Source: a bacterium
Lineage (GTDB): Bacteria > Zixibacteria > MSB-5A5 > GN15 > FEB-12
Length of the DNA stretch: 64,000 nt
Assembly: GCA_020444475.1 (NCBI GenBank)
Contig: JAHLKV010000003.1
Span: 186,001 to 250,000, forward strand
Direction: 5' to 3'
Shown here: one piece after another, positions 60,249 to 64,000 of the stretch
Layout: each line of letters begins with the position of its first letter
How positions within the stretch are numbered: position 1 is the first letter of the stretch
The notes under the pieces: model-generated
Told to the model about the DNA's origin: nothing
The model's input: only the letters and a program-made list of their open reading frames with translations
The model's database searches: none
Translations under genes and position numbers: made by a program

Positions 60249-62189
60249 TTACTGCCCCTCTCCCGCGCTCGAGTCCGGCCGGGCCATGTCGACATCCATC
60301 CCCCCGCCCCATTTGGAGTTGGTTCGCCAGAAGGCATTGTTGGAGCCGTTTCCGAGATACTGGTCGGTCCCGCCGAGGTCAATAAACAGACCAATCGACC
60401 CAAAATCTCGTCGCGGGTTGCCATACCCCTGCGTGTTGTCCGAACGTCGGACCATGTAACGGTCATCGCCGCTGTTGTCGATCAGAATCCCCACCCCGTT
60501 GGCCGACCCCGCCGCCTGCGAGAGATCGTACGCCGTGTAGGTATCATCGCCACCCCGATCGATACAGATCCCCGCCGAGTAGTCATGCCCGCAGCCCTGC
60601 ATCAACCCCTTGCCGAAATAGACATCGTTGCCGGACTCGTCGATAAGCAGCCCCAAAGCCATGTGGGTCGCGGTCCCCTGACCGTACTGGAAGCAGTTGT
60701 AGCTGTCTATACCCGAAGAATCATAAATCAGCCCGACCGCATACCAGTACGCGCAGGCCTGCGCGAATATATCCGCCTGATAGGTATCATTGCCGGCCAT
60801 ATCGAGTATGGCGCCTATCCCGCCCGATAAGGTCGGTCTCAGTCCATAACCAAAACCCTGCGACAGTGAGAGGTAATGATCTTCATAGCGAAGCACGTCT
60901 TTGTACTTCCCACCGGCGTAGTAGCTGTCGGAGCCGTCGCGATCGTAGATTAGTCCGATCCCCTGCACGAACCCAAACCCCTGCGAATAAAGCGCGGCGT
61001 TGTAGATATCCCGGCCGCCCTCATCGATCAGCAACCCCAGACCAAACGACCCGGCCCCCTGACAGTGCGTATCGCCGTCATAGCGATCATCGCCCGATTG
61101 ATCGTAGAGAACGCCAAACCCAAAATAGCCCGAGCCCAAACCAAACGACATGCCGTCGTAATGATCGTCGCCGCCAAAATCCAGAAGTATCCCGACCGAC
61201 AGGCAACCCGACGCGATCGTGAAGTCCGTCTTGGAGCGGTAAATGTCGTTGCCGGACAGATCGATTACGATCGTCCCGTTTTTGTTCAGGTCGCCGTGCG
61301 ACAGGTCGTAGACATCGTCGCCGCCGAAATCCAGAATGAACTTGTACTCGCCGTTGTAATAGTCATTGCCCGGACCGCCGACTTTCCAGCCCTTTTGCTC
61401 GCCGAGATAGCTCTCCTTGTCGGCGTCGTCCGGAAGATACGCCTTGCCGCGCATGATTGCTTCGGCCGTCACCTGACCGCTGGCCAGCAGCGAACGAAGA
61501 GCGTTGATTTCGAGCAGTAGCTCACGAAGGCAGTCGACTCCGGCGCCGACTATCGGATCGGTATCGATTTTGGTTCCGAACGATGCAAACCGGTCGGTGT
61601 ACTCTTCTTCGCGAGTCTCCATCTGGTCGATCTCTTCGGGCGACATGAACTCTTCGTCGACCGAGGTGATAATCAGCTCCTTAAACTCCTTCAGCAGGAA
61701 TTTTCGTTCATCCGGAGTAAGGCGGGCCAGCATCATTTCGGTCGAGCGCGGGAAAACGACATCGAGATAGGTCGCCGCCCGGGACATCGTCTGGTTAAGA
61801 TTGAAATCTCCGTACGCCAGCGTGTAGTGAGCTTCGATCTCGGATATGCCTGCCTTGTAGGGGCGTGTCCGGGCCGGGAAAGAATAGCGCTTGAGATCAG
61901 TGGCCAGAATCCCCGCCAGGATCTCCGGCTGCCTGGGGACATACGCCTGCTTGAGCCCCTCGAGGAAATCGACCATCCCCCACGGGTGCTCCATGAGATC
62001 GGCGACAATCTGAAGGCGGAACGAGTCCGGCTCGAGATAGTCGTTGCGAAACGCGATATCCTGCGGGAAGAGTCCGAGGTACGAAGTCAGCTCGGCCAGC
62101 CCGAGTTCTTCGGGCGACGCCTGACGGTCATCGGCCTGCCCCACGGCGGTGCAGAGCAGGAGAATGGCAGCAATCAAACAGGTCTTCAT
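60249..62189 (-). CDS. Exported Gly/Asp-rich solenoid protein
   Basis: 646 residues with a signal peptide (MKTCLIAAILLLCTAVGQA). Residues 20-290 are helical. From about 300 to 620 the sequence consists of roughly eleven repeats of about 28-38 residues built on the pattern G-hydrophobic-LID/YD-x-G-G-D-D-x-Y...QG-x-G (for example GLGLLIDEGGRDIYNAALYSQGFGFVQ and GVLYDQSGDDRYDGDTHCQGAG). Acidic and Gly residues recur at fixed spacing, resembling calcium-binding beta-roll or beta-helix solenoids. No known family is recalled. It precedes the HEAT gene by one base. Confidence 0.75.
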   Translation of the reverse strand: MKTCLIAAILLLCTAVGQADDRQASPEELGLAELTSYLGLFPQDIAFRNDYLEPDSFRLQIVADLMEHPWGMVDFLEGLKQAYVPRQPEILAGILATDLKRYSFPARTRPYKAGISEIEAHYTLAYGDFNLNQTMSRAATYLDVVFPRSTEMMLARLTPDERKFLLKEFKELIITSVDEEFMSPEEIDQMETREEEYTDRFASFGTKIDTDPIVGAGVDCLRELLLEINALRSLLASGQVTAEAIMRGKAYLPDDADKESYLGEQKGWKVGGPGNDYYNGEYKFILDFGGDDVYDLSHGDLNKNGTIVIDLSGNDIYRSKTDFTIASGCLSVGILLDFGGDDHYDGMSFGLGSGYFGFGVLYDQSGDDRYDGDTHCQGAGSFGLGLLIDEGGRDIYNAALYSQGFGFVQGIGLIYDRDGSDSYYAGGKYKDVLRYEDHYLSLSQGFGYGLRPTLSGGIGAILDMAGNDTYQADIFAQACAYWYAVGLIYDSSGIDSYNCFQYGQGTATHMALGLLIDESGNDVYFGKGLMQGCGHDYSAGICIDRGGDDTYTAYDLSQAAGSANGVGILIDNSGDDRYMVRRSDNTQGYGNPRRDFGSIGLFIDLGGTDQYLGNGSNNAFWRTNSKWGGGMDVDMARPDSSAGEGQ

Positions 62190-62324
62190 AATAATGGGTC
62201 AGTATGCCCCTTGCGGTCGATCTGGTCAACAAGAATAGCGTGGTGGTATAGGGAGTTATCGGCCGTGAAAGGGGTGAAAATGAGGGGGAATTGGGAGGGA
62301 CGTCTGGATCAGACCAAGACCTGT

Positions 62325-62558
62325 CCGTCAGGTGCTAGACCGTCGGAGACGGGCGACACCTGACGGGCTCCACTCGTTCCGTCAGGTGCTAGACCAGCCG
62401 AAGGCGGGCGACACCTGACGGGCTCCTTTTCCAGACTGTCGGATGTACCTGCCTCCGGCAGGAAGCATCCGACAGAACAGCCTATAGCTCTTTGAGGACA
62501 TCCTTAGCACCCGTTCCGTCAGGTGTTAGACCAGCCGAAGGCGGTCGACACCTGACGG
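62325..62558. repeat. Left part of a RAYT-associated palindromic repeat array
   Basis: Type A palindromes (CCGTCAGGTG...CACCTGACGG) lie at 62325-62366, 62379-62421 and 62516-62558. One type B palindrome (CTGTCGGATG...CATCCGACAG) lies at 62436-62475. A linker between B and A (AACAGCCTATAGCTCTTTGA and onward) recurs to the right of the transposase. Type A has a GCCGAAGGC-type inner hairpin. The array sits just downstream of the RAYT stop at 62570. The rest of 62190-62569 has no gene. Confidence 0.85.
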
Positions 62559-62569
62559 TTTTTCACCCC

Positions 62570-63052
62570 TCATGCCCATCCAGTCCAAACGGGCAGACTG
62601 CCGACGCTATCTCTCTCGTACGCAGCTGCACTCGACCACCTCCATTCGACGGCAGACTTCGCCAGTCCTGCCCGCACCGGATTCATATGAATATAACGGA
62701 TCTTGGTACGCAGGACATCGTCGGAATAGATAGCCACCCTATCGAATCTCTCCTCCCAAACTTCCCGATCCTGGATTCCCGAATCCCTCATCGCCTTCTG
62801 CGCAGTGAACTTCTTGAAGTCCCGCATGTACGAGCTCAAGACTCTCCCGCTCATAGCGAGCACCAGATGGATATGCGTAGGCATGAAGACATACGCGATC
62901 AGACGAGCGTCGTACTTGTCGTTGTAGAATTCAAGAGAGTGACATAGCGCATCGTAGACACCGGGGATGTCACCGTACGGCTTGTGATTGCGAAAGGTTG
63001 TCGTAACGAAGAAGCAGGAGCCGTAGAGCTGCTCTGGAAAACGAAGGCCCAT
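62570..63052 (-). CDS. REP-associated tyrosine transposase (RAYT, Y1 family)
   Basis: 160 residues. The HUH motif is H60-I-H62 in VFMPTHIHLVLA, and a candidate catalytic Tyr lies at 75 in SSYMRDFKKFTAQ. The start MGLRFPEQLYGSCFFVTTTFRN and the IRYIHMNPVRAGL segment are typical of RAYT/Y1 transposases of the IS200/IS605 superfamily. RAYTs recognise and disperse REP/BIME palindromes. This copy has intact family motifs and lies inside an array of two palindrome types, so the pair fits a domesticated or still mobile REPtron. Confidence 0.93.
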   Translation of the reverse strand: MGLRFPEQLYGSCFFVTTTFRNHKPYGDIPGVYDALCHSLEFYNDKYDARLIAYVFMPTHIHLVLAMSGRVLSSYMRDFKKFTAQKAMRDSGIQDREVWEERFDRVAIYSDDVLRTKIRYIHMNPVRAGLAKSAVEWRWSSAAAYERDSVGSLPVWTGWA

Positions 63053-63103
63053 GTGTCGAGGCTACGATAGCGGCGCCGGGGACACAATCACATTCCGGTC
63101 GTT

Positions 63104-63508
63104 CCGTCAGGTGCTAGACCAGCCGAAGGCGGTCGAGACCTAACGGGCTCCTTTTCCAGACTGTCGGATGTACCTGCCTTCGGCAGGAAGCATCCGACAG
63201 AACAGCCTATAGCTCTTTGAGGATATCCTTAGCGGTCGTTCCGTCAGGTGCTAGACCAGCCGAAGGCGAGCGACACCTGACGGTTTCCTTTTCCAGACTG
63301 TCGGATGTACCTGCCTCCGGCAGGAAGCATCCGACAGAACAGCTTCTGGCTCTTTGAGGACATCCTTAGCACCCGTTCCGTCAGGTGCTAGACCGGCCGA
63401 AGGCGGTCGACACCTGACGGGCTCCTTCTCCAGACTGTCGGATGTACTCGCCTCCGGCGAGAGGCATCCGACAGAACAAGCTAAGCTGAGGCAGGAAGCA
63501 TCCAACAG
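63104..63508. repeat. Right part of the RAYT-associated palindromic repeat array
   Basis: Type A palindromes lie at 63104-63146 (right arm degenerate, GAGACCTAACGG), 63241-63283 and 63378-63420. Type B palindromes lie at 63161-63200, 63298-63337 and 63435-63474 (inner bases changed). A partial B right arm (CATCCAACAG) lies at 63499-63508. A and B alternate, with conserved linkers between B and the next A containing CTCTTTGAGGA. The order and strand are the same as on the left of the transposase. Confidence 0.88.
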
Positions 63509-63536
63509 AACAGGTTCGCAGCACCCCCCACAAACA

Positions 63537-63563
63537 AAAGCGCCCGCCAAGGGCGGGCGCTTT
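63537..63563 (-). terminator. Rho-independent terminator of the pilin gene
   Basis: A perfect 12-bp stem AAAGCGCCCGCC (63537-63548) with GGCGGGCGCTTT (63552-63563) and a 3-base loop. On the minus strand it is followed by TGTTTGTGGGG. It lies 26 bases past the pilin stop. Confidence 0.85.
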
Positions 63564-63589
63564 CGAGGACTTCGATGATCGTCGGACTA

Positions 63590-64000
63590 TTAGCCCGTTA
63601 CGTCGTTGGTCGTATTCTGAAGATCACCGGTCTCGTCGATCTGCCAGACATCGTCCGTAGCATCGTCGTCGAGGTTGGCCGTAGCTGTAGCCACGAAAGC
63701 GTCAGCCTGCGGCTGGTAGTCATAGCTGTAGATCGCGCTACCCATGATCTCGACACCGAGTTCAGGGAACGCACCATTTGCCACCTGCGGCGTAGCATCA
63801 CCGGTCACGTAGGTGTTGTTGGCCTGACGATACGTACGGGCCATCGTATAGATCTGCTTCAGGATCTGCTTGGCCTCTGACTGTTTCGAACGGGTGGTAG
63901 CCTGCATAAACCGCGGAATAGCCAGGGCGGCCAGGATACCAATGATGACGACCACGATCATCAACTCGATAAGGGTGAAACCCTTCTGGCGATTGTGGAA
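63590..64000 (-). CDS. Type IV pilin-like protein, 5' end cut by the window edge
   Basis: 137 residues are visible; the first residues of the leader peptide lie beyond the right edge. The N-terminal part KG|FTLIELMIVVVIIGILAALAIPRF is the prepilin cleavage site and helix of type IV pilins, with Glu at +5. The globular part is short and Thr/Asp/Ala-rich (TRSKQSEAKQILKQIYTMAR, AIYSYDYQPQADAFVA). The PRF-containing helix end (AIPRFMQATTRSKQSEAK) is typical of PilA/PilE-like or PulG-like major pilins. It is different from the four pseudopilins at 27.8-32.3 kb, which lack this short globular domain. A strong terminator follows. Confidence 0.9.
   Translation of the reverse strand, partial: FHNRQKGFTLIELMIVVVIIGILAALAIPRFMQATTRSKQSEAKQILKQIYTMARTYRQANNTYVTGDATPQVANGAFPELGVEIMGSAIYSYDYQPQADAFVATATANLDDDATDDVWQIDETGDLQNTTNDVTG

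Noticed and set aside
62325-63508. Possible CRISPR array
   Set aside because: The repeats are palindromes of two alternating types with conserved, similar linkers of uneven length; there are no unique spacers and no cas genes. They fit a REP/BIME array around a RAYT.
63251-63578. Short open frames inside the right palindrome array
   Set aside because: They are read through the repeats on both strands, have repeated Cys/Arg-rich segments dictated by the palindromes and no ribosome sites.

Overview
The window looks like a chromosomal segment of a Gram-negative bacterium of the FCB group, probably a candidate phylum near Zixibacteria or KSB1. This is inferred from gene content: a lipid A operon with an LpxC-FabZ fusion, a secreted protein ending in the NYPNPFNP-type FlgD/T9SS-like sorting domain, several pseudopilins, and high GC (judged by eye). 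No rRNA or tRNA gene was recognised. Most genes are on the minus strand.

Layout. 1-9 kb: a cut-off biotin-dependent carboxylase/decarboxylase subunit with its OadG-like partner, a malic enzyme-phosphotransacetylase fusion (maeB), uncharacterised exported or small proteins, a rhomboid protease and an exported M23-domain protein. 9-16 kb: a PpiD/SurA-like foldase, a nitrilase-family amidohydrolase, ETF-quinone oxidoreductase, a Spx/ArsC-like protein, and a Rieske / O-methyltransferase / DinB operon. 16-26 kb: ccmF, then the cofactor operon pdxT-lipA-ispH. pdxS lies 3.6 kb upstream of pdxT. The gap between them holds a DUF5131 gene, palindromic repeats and a four-gene, lower-GC island of three small winged-helix-like proteins plus a HEPN-like/winged-helix protein. 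Three copies of a 16-bp direct repeat occur in this gap, two on the left and one on the right. 26-28 kb: an Rrf2/IscR-type regulator divergent from an A-type Fe-S carrier, a DUF2480 protein and a [2Fe-2S] ferredoxin.

28-32 kb: four overlapping paralogous pseudopilin genes, two carrying large extra C-terminal modules. 32-39 kb: a saccharopine dehydrogenase-like protein, an orphan histidine-kinase dimerisation domain, a membrane vWA protein, a polyprenyl diphosphate synthase, an alpha/beta hydrolase and an exported ChaN/erythromycin-esterase-like protein. 39-49.3 kb: a tightly packed minus-strand run lpxC/fabZ-lpxA-(Gfo/Idh oxidoreductase)-lpxB-waaA-lpxK-nadB-guaA, covering much of lipid A and Kdo attachment. 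49.4-54 kb: a ribbon-helix-helix-like protein, a sigma-region-4/zinc-motif protein, a CPBP protease and a large secreted protein. 54-62 kb: a DUF4097-like exported protein, an HDOD protein with a kinase-like H-box, a YprB-like nuclease, a HEAT-repeat protein and a Gly/Asp-rich solenoid protein. 62-64 kb: a REP-associated tyrosine transposase (RAYT) inside an alternating array of two palindromic repeat types, then a type IV pilin-like gene cut by the right edge.

Most promising for undescribed biology: the HEPN/winged-helix island that splits pdxS from pdxT, the RAYT with its own two-type palindrome array, the tandem pseudopilin operon, and the kinase-like H-box modules without an ATPase domain.
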